NCBI GenBank assembly: GCA_030847615.1
Contig: JAUMIR010000004.1
Coordinates: 232,790,501 to 232,854,500, forward strand
Direction of reading: 5' to 3'
From: Gambelia wislizenii
Lineage: Eukaryota > Chordata > Lepidosauria > Squamata > Crotaphytidae
DNA length: 64,000 bases
Each line of letters opens with the position of its first letter. Positions within the stretch are counted from its first letter, which is position 1. The notes under the pieces are model-generated. The model did not search any database and was not told the origin of the DNA. It saw only the letters and a list, made by a program, of their open reading frames with translations. This document shows, in pieces, positions 48,060-60,000 of the stretch. The position numbers and the translations under genes were made by a program.

Positions 48060-49045
48060 TATGGCAATCCTATAATTAATTATTCACCAGGTATGGATTT
48101 TATTCTCTTTTTCTGCTTTCTAACTGTGGCTATATATTTTTATTTTGAGGACAAAATAGGATCACCATTTATAGCTACCTCAATAAAATACTTTTGAGGA
48201 AGGGAAAAAGCTGTCCCTTTTATCTAACCCATTTACATTTCCCAAGTGTATTGTTCATCAAGTGACCATTCCAGCTTTCAAAGGGAGGTAAGTGTTATAT
48301 TCCACAACTTCTCTTTCTCTTTCAAACTGGGCAATTACCAGTATACAGTACTTCAATTAGCGAAACAGATATATTTCTGGGGATTACACCTTTAACAGAA
48401 AATTTGGTACTCAAGGCAGAAATAACATGAAAAGAATAAGGCTATACAGTACTCCTATGTCACAAAAAAAGAAGGGTAATGTAATCTGTTTCAGAGACAT
48501 TTTTATTCAAAACGAACAATATGCACATGTGAAATGACACAACCAGGCCAGATAACCCTTGCATAAGTAAAGAAAAACGTTTTGAACTTTTTAGAAATCA
48601 TGTGAAGGTGTCTTCCAAAATGTATCCAGGAAAGACCCTTTTACCAGCTTCCACTTTTCTTACGATTTCTATTGTGGTGGCTAAATTCACAGCTCAATGG
48701 TGAGCTGAGTTGTTTTTTTTAAACATGGTGGGGGTGGGGGGATAGGCTTATCTGTTCTCCCCTTTTCTATTTTGCTGTCCACCATGGTCAGTGCAGGCAG
48801 TAGCTACAGTAGGATGAGCTAAAGTAGATTCCCACTGTTTTCCTGGTTCAAACATGTATATTGCAGTTTACTGCAGTCACACTGCTGCAACCTGACACCA
48901 AAAGTCTGTGTTTCTCTGGTCCTCTTTCATCATCTACTTAGTGCCAATGCTGTTAAAATACATTCAGCTAGACAGAGGAAGAGGACGAAAGGGGAGATGG
49001 GTGGGTGTAAAAACATTTTGTAAAAATCAGTCAGATTTGTAAATT
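48060..49045. other. Intergenic DNA between RBFA and the GRHPR-like gene, nothing recognised
   Basis: AT-rich, apparently unique sequence. No exon, RNA gene or repeat end was seen. Confidence 0.4.
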
Positions 49046-49051
49046 GAGATA

Positions 49052-49615
49052 TCTCTCTTTATAATTTTCTTGGGTATGTTGTCTTTTCCAGTGTGCTGAT
49101 TGGCTGCTTAGGAAACATACCCTACCACTCCCTCAGCCAATCACCACCCACATGCAAATCTATATATTCCAATGTCATACTGGGAGCGACCAAACAATGT
49201 GCTACAGTGTTGGCTATAGTTACTAAGGCTGCAGGCCTTTCCAGTTCACCAATGTCTCAGGGCTTCCCCACTTATGATCTAAGTCTACATAATAATATAT
49301 CCATTCCCTCTGAAACAGGACCCAGGCAGTCAACTGGTGGAGGGACCCCGCTACTGAGACAGGACCCAGGCTGTCAAGTGGCAAGGGCAGCAGGAAGCCA
49401 CTGCTGTCGCTGCAACAGGACACAGGCAGTCAACTGGAGGCAATGGCAGCAGGGCAACAGAGCGAGTCACCCTCAGCAATTCCGGGGAAAGTGTGAAACA
49501 CTGAGAAGGAGGAGGAATTCAAATCCGCTGGCCTACCTTACAGGGTTGTCGTGAGGTCTACCAGGTGTGTTTTCGGGAATTTCTTAATGGCATATGGTAT
49601 GCTGGGTCCAGCTAG
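49052..49615 (+). mobile_element. Helitron-like non-autonomous element, best-bounded copy
   Basis: The 5' end is A|TCTCTCTTTATAATTTTC. The 3' end has a hairpin GCTGGGTCCAGC that overlaps the terminal CTAG, followed by T (49616), matching Helitron A|T insertion and CTAG rules. The interior carries one CCAATCACC/ATGCAAAT unit and the gagcgagtcaccctcagcaa block shared with 6054-7362. Confidence 0.7.
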
Positions 49616-49619
49616 TTCT

Positions 49620-49815
49620 TATATAACACTTTGAGGCCATTTGAACTGCCATGGCTCCATCCTAGGAAATCCTGGGAATTTTGTACTTTTGTGAGTTACT
49701 TAGAATTCTCTTTCAGAAAGCTCTAGTGCTTCAGGAAACTACAGATTCTAGGATTCCATAGGGATGCAGGCATGGCAATTAAAATGGAATCAAAATCCTA
49801 TATTTGGATAGTGGG
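49620..49815. mobile_element. Palindromic MITE, family M1, decayed
   Basis: tgaactgccatggctccatc and inverted counterparts near 49780 flank the inner aaactacagattctaggatt. It lies a few bases after the Helitron-like element. Confidence 0.6.
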
Positions 49816-50207
49816 ACTTGCCTGAAGCAGAGTAGCAAATGGTGTCAAATCTGGGCACTACCCAAGGTTGGTCAAGGTATTTTGGCATCTGAGCCAAAAT
49901 CATCATTATAATCCACCATAATCACCACAGGCACCTCACTCCTCTTCTAGTAGTTAAATGAAATAATAAATTGAATAATTAACAACTTGCTGCCCTTTCA
50001 TTCATTACATTTTAAATTGCTGAAGTGAGTGGCCACCACATATGGCTAACTGCCAGGCTGACAGAAATATGAAACAGGGTATGATCTGTAGCATACTTCC
50101 CCTTTATAATAAAATACTAGTAGACATCTAAATCATTAATTACAGTTTCTTGCTCTTATACATATAGGCCAGAAATATATTTCAACCTCTGCTTTAAAAG
50201 GAAAATA

Positions 50208-50420
50208 CAGGTTGACACCCATATTCACAGGAGATACATTCCAACATCCCCTGTGGATGCCTGAAACTGTGGATAATAGAAAACCTTATTTTCAATGAGA
50301 TGAATGTTGGAAGTTGACCATAGAATCACATTGGATGACGTAGAAATGCCTAGAGAGAACATATTTTTTCGGACATGGATAAGTGAAACCATGTCGACCT
50401 GTAGAATTACTGTGGGCCTA
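50208..50420. mobile_element. Decayed mariner/pogo-type fragment
   Basis: The left end CAGGTTGACACCCATATTCAC after TA resembles the 4495 and 42184 families. The right end is unclear. Confidence 0.4.
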
Positions 50421-50463
50421 TTTTTGCTGCTCATATTTGTGAATTCAGAATCACTGTCTATTG

Positions 50464-50665
50464 TTATATAGTGCAATTATTCCACTTTAATTGCTATGGC
50501 TGCCTCCTATGGAATTATGGGGTTTGTAGTTTAGTGACGCCTAAGAGCTCTCTTGTGAGAGTTCTAAATGCCCCTCCCTAAACTGCAAATCCCAGGATTC
50601 CACAGGAGGCAGTCATACCAGCTAAAGTGGAATAATAGCACTATAATAGTATAGTGTGATAATCT
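50464..50665. mobile_element. Palindromic MITE, family M3
   Basis: gtgcaattattccactttaa and an inverted partner near 50630 flank aaatcccaggattccacagg. It lies just beyond the GRHPR-like 3' end. Confidence 0.75.
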
Positions 50666-50831
50666 CCTAAGACTCCCTTTCCCTCTTAAACATGAAGCAT
50701 CATTAATGTAAGCCTTCCTGGTGAAATCTTGGTAGTGTTGGCAGCACATTTCTTTGATACTCTGATTCCCAGTGATACAGTTCTTATGCACAAGGTTTTA
50801 AAGTGACAAATAGCAACAAATATATCAATTT

Positions 50832-50837
50832 TTTATT
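50832..50837 (-). terminator. Candidate polyadenylation signal of the GRHPR-like gene
   Basis: AATAAA on the minus strand, about 245 bases downstream of the TAA at 51080, in AT-rich DNA. Position and orientation fit a short 3' UTR. No transcript evidence is available. Confidence 0.4.
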
Positions 50838-51079
50838 TTCCAGATTAATTTGCTATCCCAAATCTGTATAGAATAATCTGAAGACTACAATAAAAGGAAC
50901 AAAAACAAAAATCTTGTATATTCATGTTATATTTTACATATCTGAGGAATGTGATTCAAGAGATTCTGTTGCCCAATGGAAAAAAAAATCAGCACATCGT
51001 TTTCTTATGTTAGATTTGACTCATATACAGATGACTGTACACAGAATGGGTATTCCTCCAGCAACATAGGTAGGACATG

Positions 51080-54000
51080 TTACCCATGAACTTCATTAGG
51101 GACAGGAAGATCGTTTACAGCAGCTAGGATACTTTCAACCATGTTTTTCATCATAAGGAAGCGTGTTTGTGAAGTTGCACTTCCAATGTGAGGTGTTATA
51201 ATCACATTCTTTAAATGCAGCAAAGGATGGTCTCTGGAAGGGAAGAAAAGGAAATCAGAGATTTTCATAAAATTTTAATGAAGCATATTACACTATTTTA
51301 GTTCTGAAAATGGAGGGAAACAGTTTAAAGCCAAATGTTATGGTTGGAGCTACATCCATAAGCAGGGATGTTAGGACTACAGTTCAACATCCCATAATGT
51401 TACCTCTAAACATGAGTAGATCAAAGGATACTCTTGTAACTTAACTTCCACTGCGAGTAAATGCTACAGCATAATCCTACTAACCACTCTGTTCCCTGCA
51501 TAACACATCACTAGTGGTATGGAAGAGCTGAAATAAAACATGCATTGATAGTACAGCAGATTTTCAGCATAGTCCTATGCATAATTAGACCATCTTCACA
51601 AGTATCCTTACTAGTGCTGTTCAGTTCAGCAGTTTTACAGAAAAGGAGTCTCCTTATGTCCAATGTACTTAGTCCTAGGTAAACTAGATACATTGGATTC
51701 AATGTGTAGCTTCCTACTATGATTAGACCTTTAGATGTAACAGTTTCCTCCTAATGGTTGCTCTCCTTATCTAAAGCTCTTCTTTTTAAAAAGTTCAGCA
51801 ACGAAATCTGTCCTAAATATTGTGCTACTTCATTCCCAAACTATTTATTATTCACTCTGGAAAGTAATTACTCACACTTCCTCCAGTTCTAAAACAATGG
51901 CAATTTTTTGACATCATGTTGTGATGGTCCACAATATCAGACATGATTTTTAACTTTATATTATTAGTTATTTAGCTGCACTTTGCTTTAAGCCATACTG
52001 TAAAGCCACTGTGGATCCTGGGCTGGGAGAAAGGCAGGGCATAAATTGAATAAATAAATAAATAACATAAATAAATTCAATCATAAAATTTTTGCTTTGA
52101 ATTAAAAATTTCTTCTTCTTATTATTATTATTATTTAAATGCAGGCAGTCACATATCCTGTGATTTCATAGTTGCTTAAAGACCTTCAGACCAGAGATAT
52201 GTGTTCAAAGAAGAATTTGAGGGATCTTGAAAGTCTGAATTCAGAGTTCACTAAATTAAGTACACAAGTATTTTCTGTATATCATATATTTTGACATTTG
52301 CTTAAACTTGCTTTTTTAGATTAACTGATATTTCAGAGCGTTTACATTAACACACTGTATTACAGAACTTATGCAATTTAACCAAAAGTAATCCCAGGAC
52401 AATGAACCACATTTGTGTTGTTTTAGAGTAAATGGCCAGCTGTCTAATTTTAAAATAACCCTGAGCTAAGATGAATTAGATGTATTAAAAGTGGGTCAGA
52501 ATATATTTTGGGATAAATTTCACCAAAGACCTGATAGCAGAGGCAAAACATTCAGAATGGATTGGAAGGCTACTTATGTAAACATTTCACACTGAATAAT
52601 TTTTACCTTGGTAATGGCTCAGGATATGTCACATCCAAAGCTGCAGCCTTAATAACTCCATTCTGGAGTGCATTCACCAGGGCATCTTGATCAACCACTT
52701 GGCCTAAATTAAAAACAGAATAATTTTCCTGAACCAAAATACTGATTGCTTAACTGCAAAAAGAAACAGAAAAGAAAGACTTTAAAATCTACTATCTCAG
52801 GAGTAGTGTGATGAGCATAAAGATGAGCGAATGAGATGAGAGCCTGAAAGTAACCAATCCCAGAGCAGGAGACTGTAATGGGAGGGGCTTCTGTGTGTTT
52901 GAAGAGATGCATGGCAGTTAGAAGTGGCAGTTAGTGAGTGAGTTGGGTTTGAATGGAGGCTTATGTTCTTTATGAGTGAGGTTCGAATCCAGAAGATTGT
53001 ATGCAGTAGTTGGAAGTCTGAATGTGAAGGTTGAATGAACAAAGAATGAATGAGTCTGGGTTATAAGGCAAGGCACTAAAATAGCCAAAGGCTAACCTGT
53101 GTGCTAGGATATTTATGACTGGTTACTGTATAGTGACACTCTGTTCAGATAATACCATGTTATAAGCACAAGATTGCCTAATTAATGTTCAGTCTTTATT
53201 CTTTAATAAATCAATCCTTCGTTGTTGTTCAGATTCAGACTCCTGGTGATTCATTCAACATATAGACAGTTAATGGCATACTTACCAGAGAAACACCATA
53301 CATCCACACATATTTGGTTATAAAGGTTCAAGCCTGGTTCAGATAAACGGGACTAGGGTGAATCAGAAAGTGAAGTGGCAGGAACAGACAGTGGAGGCAG
53401 CCAGGCTGAACATTTAGGTAAAGTTGGCTGGCGCGTTTGAGGTTGCCCTCGCGGTTCATGCCACAGGTGGGTAGGAAATGTGTGGTTGTCCAGATTGCAT
53501 CACCTCTTTGTTCACCACTGGTTATGCTGGCTAGGGTTGCTGGCATCCATGGGCCAACAACATCATCTAGATAACCACACATTCCCTTCTCTTGCAAGAT
53601 TTGGCCCATCTAGTTTCACCATGCCTAAAGTGATCTACCTATTCACGTGCAACCACCACACCACAGAAGGTCCTCAAGCTTCATGAAGTGTCACGGTTTT
53701 TCTACCAAAAGAAGCAGATAGACTTTCATTGATCTAATATACAAGTTTATCTGTGTTGATCTGAAAAGTGACAGCTGATGATTTAGTTGTAGTCTTCAAT
53801 GGAATCAGCATGTTCCCACAGGTCTTATCAGACATGCTTCAAAGCACATGCTAATATTGTTCATATTTCCTAGTGAGTTTCAGGTGAATCATCATTACAT
53901 GCTTATACACATGCATGCGCACAAACACATAAAAAAACAAACAGTAGTTATGTGTACTCATAAGTTATTTCTGTAGCAGCAATATAGTGACTTCTTTACT

Positions 54001-57000
54001 AAATCCTATGTATGTGACTGGCAGAGCAATTCTATACTGTAATTAAACCAGGGCCATTACACTGGTGGAATTGCCACCATATCCCGCACATGCTCAAGAC
54101 AAGTAAGAGATGAAGAGAAGACAGCAGAAATATTTTTAATGGCCATTCATACCCCCAGTGACCTTGGCAACAGAGTCACTACCCACCAACCCCTGGAACT
54201 ATCCAGAAACAGAGGGAGTGAAACCATGGCAGCCAATCTGGGGGTATAGTCATGACAAAAGCATCCCACTCTTGATAGCACACATGGCAACATCATAGAA
54301 TATCCAACATGTCAATCCCAGTGGTACAGGCAAACTTGCACACAGTACCAGGCTGAGAGACGCCAAGAAGGCCTGCAGGAAGAATCAAAAGATCCCAAAT
54401 CCCACACTCTGTACACAAGCTTCCTTTAGCAACCTATGAAACCAGTCCCTACCTATGCCACCCTCAGCTGTTAGTCTGCTAGGCCAGCCCCAATAAGCAA
54501 GGTCAGCCCTGTTGAGCAACATCACAGCCTCAACTTCCACAATTATCCCTCCACACTAGTGTTTCAGTGGGACACTTGATGGGCCAGACGAAGAAATTTT
54601 GCTGCCTGATAAAGGGCAACATGCTGCTGTCCTCCAAGTCAAGGTGAATAATAGCTATATCCAACCAATTTGTTTTGACACTTGAGGTAGAAAATTCCAC
54701 AAATTTCACTATTCTCTCTCCCTCTCCCTCCCTCCATCTCTCTCTTTGGCAGTAAAAATAAAATAACAACAAATTAAATAACTAACAATTCATTGCTCTT
54801 TGGTGACTAATGGTGGACAAGTTGTATATATTGGTGGCGTTCTCCCAGAGAATCTGGGAGGCCTGGGAGGTTGTAGAAACAGCATTTCTTCATTCTACTG
54901 TTGTTGTGGGGCTTCCACCGAATTTGTAGAGTAGTGGTGAGAATTGTGCAGCCTTCCAGATGTTGTCAAACAGTAACTCCCAGCATTCTCGCTACTGGCT
55001 ATGCTAGTTAGGGCTGCTGGGAGTTGCAGTTCAACAAAATTTGGAGGGCCATACAATTCTCATCCCTGTTATAGTCCTTCAAGTGGCAGACCTTTAGTAC
55101 AGTACCCCAAGTATATTCAGAATCAGATGTGTTTAAGTTTCAACAACCTTTCCAAGCAGCTTTTAGTGGTCAGTTCATAGTTGCTATAGGTTCACAATAA
55201 AATAAAATATGGTTATAATGAGTGCCATGGCAGTTTTGTACTCTACCTCTGCAGATGTTAATTAGAGTAGCAGTGGGTTTCATGAGCCCTAGTTCCTTTT
55301 CTCCAATCAGCTTGCATGTCTGAGGTGTTAAGTTGACAACCAGCATCACAAAATCAGATTGTTGGAGTAAGTCTTCCATCTTGTGGCAATAAAGAGCACC
55401 AACGGCCTGTTCATCTGCCTCTTTTCTGTAAGAAGCAAATGTTTAAGTTTCAAAAATAGATACTAAAGACTGCAGTAACTACAGGATCATTGGATTAATT
55501 TCCCATGCAAGTGAAGTCATGCTCAAAATTCTGCAGCAAAGACTCCTTCCATATATGGAGCTAGAAATTCCAGAGGTGCAAGCTGGGTTCAGCAAGGGAA
55601 GAGGCACTAGGGATCACATTGCAAACATATGGTGGATAATGGAGCACATCAGGGAATTCAAGAAGAAAATCAGCATGTGCTTTATAGACTACAGGAAAGC
55701 CTTTGACTGCATAGATCAGAAAAGCTATGGATTGCTCTTAAAGAAATGGGTGTACCATTACATTTGATTGTCCTGATGCGTAACCTCTATTCAGGACAGG
55801 AGGCTACTGTTAGAATGGAATACAGTACAGAGAAACAGATTGGTTCCCAATTGGAAAGGGAGTCAGGCAGCACTCTATTCTATAACCCTACTTGTTCAAC
55901 TTGCATGCAGAAAATATCATACACAGAGCAGGTTAGACTTGGAGTAAGGAGAAGTGAAGATCAGAGGAAGGAGGAATATCAACAGTCTAAGATATGCAGA
56001 TAACACCATACTACTAGCAGAAAACAACAAAGACTTGGAACAATTGCTAAAGATAGTCAAAGAACAAAGTGCTAAGGCAGGCCTACTGTTGAACATTAAG
56101 AAAACAAAAACTATGACCATGGAGAATATACATAAATTTCATCTAGACAACAAAGAAATTGAAATAATTAAAGATTTCCCATACCTTGGAACAATCATTG
56201 ATCAGAACAGAGATTGCAGTAAAGAAATCAGAAGAAGACTAGGACTGGGAAGGGCAGCTATGAAAGAACTAGATAAAATCCTAAAGTGCAAAGATATAAA
56301 AGTGAACACTAAAATTAGGATCGTCCAAGTCATAATACTTCCCATCACCATGTGCAGAAGTGAGAGCTGGACAGTGAAGAAAGCTGACAGAAAGAAAATC
56401 AACTAATTTGAGATGTGATGCTGGAGAAGAGTTCTATGGATACTGTGGAATGCCAAAAAGACCAATAAATGGGTCCTAGAACAAATCAAGTCTGAACTCT
56501 CCCTGGAAGTAAGAGACTGTTGTACTTTGGCCGCATCTTGAGAAGGCATGACTCACTGCAAAAGACAATAATGCCAGGAAAGGTGGAGGATAGTAGAAAG
56601 AGAGGAACACTGCATACCAGGTGGATAGACTGAATTAAGAAGGCCATGGCTCTAAGCCTGCAGGACCTGAGCACAGTGGTTGAGGACAGGGGGTCTTGGA
56701 GATGTCTAATTCACCGGGTCGCCATGAGTAGAAATCAACTTGAGTGCAGTTAACAAAAAACAAGAACATTTCAGTATAAACAATGCCTCACTAGCAGTTT
56801 AATATTCATGTGAAACCACTGGGCGAGCTTCAGGATTTCAACAGGACATGGACTGAAAGGACAGAGAGAGCTGAGGATCATCTGCATATCAGTTGTACCA
56901 AACCCTATATGCCATTACTTGTTACAGTGTGAAATTGCGGGGGGGGGGGATAACCTATTGTGTTACTCACTGATTTTCTAATTTCTGAATATCCTTGTGA

Positions 57001-60000
57001 TTAATAAGAGAATGGCATAAAACTTTAAAAATGCCTGCCAAAATGCCTAAAAACTTTACCTGAAAACCAATGAGCAAGTTCGTTTAAATTATGTTACTTT
57101 TTAAATTTGGTTTTATTACACTCTTGTTACACACAAAATAGTGCAGGTAAAGTCATTACTACTTGCAATGGATCTGTGCATGCAATGGAAGTTAAGCAAT
57201 TAATGCAGACGTTAGCAGGAAAGTAAAACCAGTTAAGAAACATCCACAGTGAGTCCAAGTTCAGTGTAAGATAAAGCTGATCAAAAAAGAGATTTACCTC
57301 CGGTTCCTGTTATGATAAAGGATTTTCATTTCAAATGCTTTGGCTCTCTGGGCCACCTTATAACCTATGGTACCCATTCCAATGATCCCCAGAGTTGCAC
57401 CAGTTACATCTTCTCCCAGCCAGTCAGCCTTAAAATATTTAGTGTCAGGAGAAATTGCAATTTGATGACCTAGAAATTGAAATAAACAAAGGTATGGACA
57501 ACACACCTATTCCTGCACTTATATAACTTGAGTGATATGAAGTTTAAGTGCTCAGTAGTGGGATCCTACACTGGATGAAGAGGAGTTTATAGCATTTTAA
57601 ACTGGGACTTTATTTTCTGGGGAACCATCCCCATCAACCAAAGGTAACACTTTCCAAATTGGGTTCTGTTGACTTGTTTTGCCTCATCCAGTGCCTGAAT
57701 TTATCTCCTATCCTGCCACAGAGAGACTGTCTAAGGAACTCATTACGTACTCTCCTCACACTAAGTGGCCTCTGAACTTCAGAGTAGCTAGAGACAGGGT
57801 TGAGGTTTCAAGGGGATCCACGTAGGACAGCATGTGAATATAATTTACCCCCACTCTTAAGTGATACTATGATTCCACTGAACAGGGATATGAAAAACTG
57901 TTGTAGGTGGGATACAACTATGTTTCCCCAGCTCTGCATCCCAAAATTGGTTCGAAAACTGCTTTCAAAGAGTCATCATCAATGGCTGCACTTCAAACTG
58001 GAGGGAAGTCTGAAGTGGAGTGCTGCAGGGCTCTATCCTGGGACTGACACTCTGCAATATTTTTATCAATGACCTAGATGATGGGTTAGTTGAGGTCCTT
58101 ATCAGTTTTGTGTCATCCACAAAATTGGGATGGGTAGCTATCACATTGGAACATAGGACCAGAATTCAAAAGGATTTTGATAAACTAGAAAACTGGTCTG
58201 AAAGTAAGAAAATGAAATTCAACAGAGACAAATGCAAAATTTTACATTTGGCCACAAAAACCAAACGCACACGTATAGGATGGTATACTTGGCTCAGCTG
58301 TACTACATGTGAAAAGGACCTTAGGGTTACTGTTGATCTTATGTTGAACATGAGCCAGCAGTGTGATGCTGCAACAAAGAAGCCTTATAGCACTCCAAAG
58401 AAAAGTGGCAAGGGAGCAGGAACATGCCATTTTCCGCGCTGCCTTACCACATGATGTCGTTGTCCTTCTGGTGTTTCATTCTGGTCCCATGGGGGACCAA
58501 GGTAACCACGTCTTTTTGCTAACAGGTTTTTCTAATTAGCAAAAAGACATGGTTTTACCTCCATTCCTCACAGGACCGGAACAAAAAAATGACAATGTTA
58601 TGTGGTAAGCCGGCATGGAAGATGGAATGTTTCTGCTCCCTTGCCGCTTTTCTTCAGAGGCTCTAAGTTGAGGGAAGTAATAGTCCCACTATATTCTGTA
58701 CTACTTAGGCCTCATCTGGAGTACTGCATTCAATTATGAGTGCCTAATTTTAAAAAGGGTATAGTTGGAGCAGGTTCAGAGAAGGACAACAAGGATGATA
58801 AGAGGTATGCAGAACAAAAAATGGAGAAAGGTATAGGGAGTTAGGCACATTTAGCTTGATGAAGCAATGCCTGAGAGGGGACATGACTGCACTGTTTAAA
58901 TATCTAAAGGGCTGTCACTGAGAGTGCAGGTTTATTATCTGTTGCTCCAGAGAGTAGGACTAGGCCTGGTGGTTTTAAGTTATAGGAGGGATAGGTTTTG
59001 ATTGAACATCAGAAGGAACTTCTTGATGTTAAGAGTAGTTTAACAATGGAACCAATTATCTAGAGAAGCAGCGGAGTCTCTTTCTCTGAATATATTCAAA
59101 AAGAGGCTGGATGACTACAGTACTTGCTGTGGATGCTCTAGCTGGATTTCCTATGCTGAGCAGAGGGTTGGAGTTGATGGCTTACAGGGTGCCCTCCAAC
59201 TCCATGATTCTATGAAAGTGTAACATTATGTGACTGATACTGGGTTAGATATCAAGCTTGCAGGCAGAAGTTCTATCAAAAACGATCATTGCATCAATTA
59301 CTTTTTCTAAAATCGTATAGTTTCACATTTGTCTCTGAATCCAATTTAAAGCAGTGTTCATCACCTATACTGTAAATCGTCAACACAGAAGGTGTAGTCC
59401 TCCAGATAATTTGGGGCTATCATTTCTATAATTCCTCAAAGTTCCAATTAGCACTGGTTTCTTTCCAGTGCCAAGTCACAACAGAGCTTTAAGTAAAACT
59501 TTTGGGGCCTTATTTACTTTCTCCAAAATATAGATGTACATGGTTTCAATGATTTTAACCTTTTAAGTTGATTTAACTTGTTAAATTGTTTAGTATATGT
59601 TAACTGTTTAAAGCACTGTATTGTTTTAAATCTGGAATTGTTTAAATTGTTTTTACTGCATGCCACCCTGAGATCCCATGCTAAAGAGTAGGATACAAAT
59701 ATTTTAACAAAATTAAGAAATAAAATGAAGAATCCTTCACAATTAGCTATATTGGTTAGGGCTGATATAAATTGCTGTCCAACAACATCTGGAAGACCAT
59801 ATATTTCCCCATCTCTGCTATTTTGACCATCAGAATATTTAAAAGATTCTCTACTCTCAAAAGGACCTGTCTATCAACTGTGGACATCTTTGGAAGTGTT
59901 GCTCTGAGTTCGGCTACTAGGAAGATTAAACTGATGGAATGGAGATGTTTCAATAGCAACAGCCCACCTGTGGAACTCCCTCCTACTAGATAAGTTAGAC

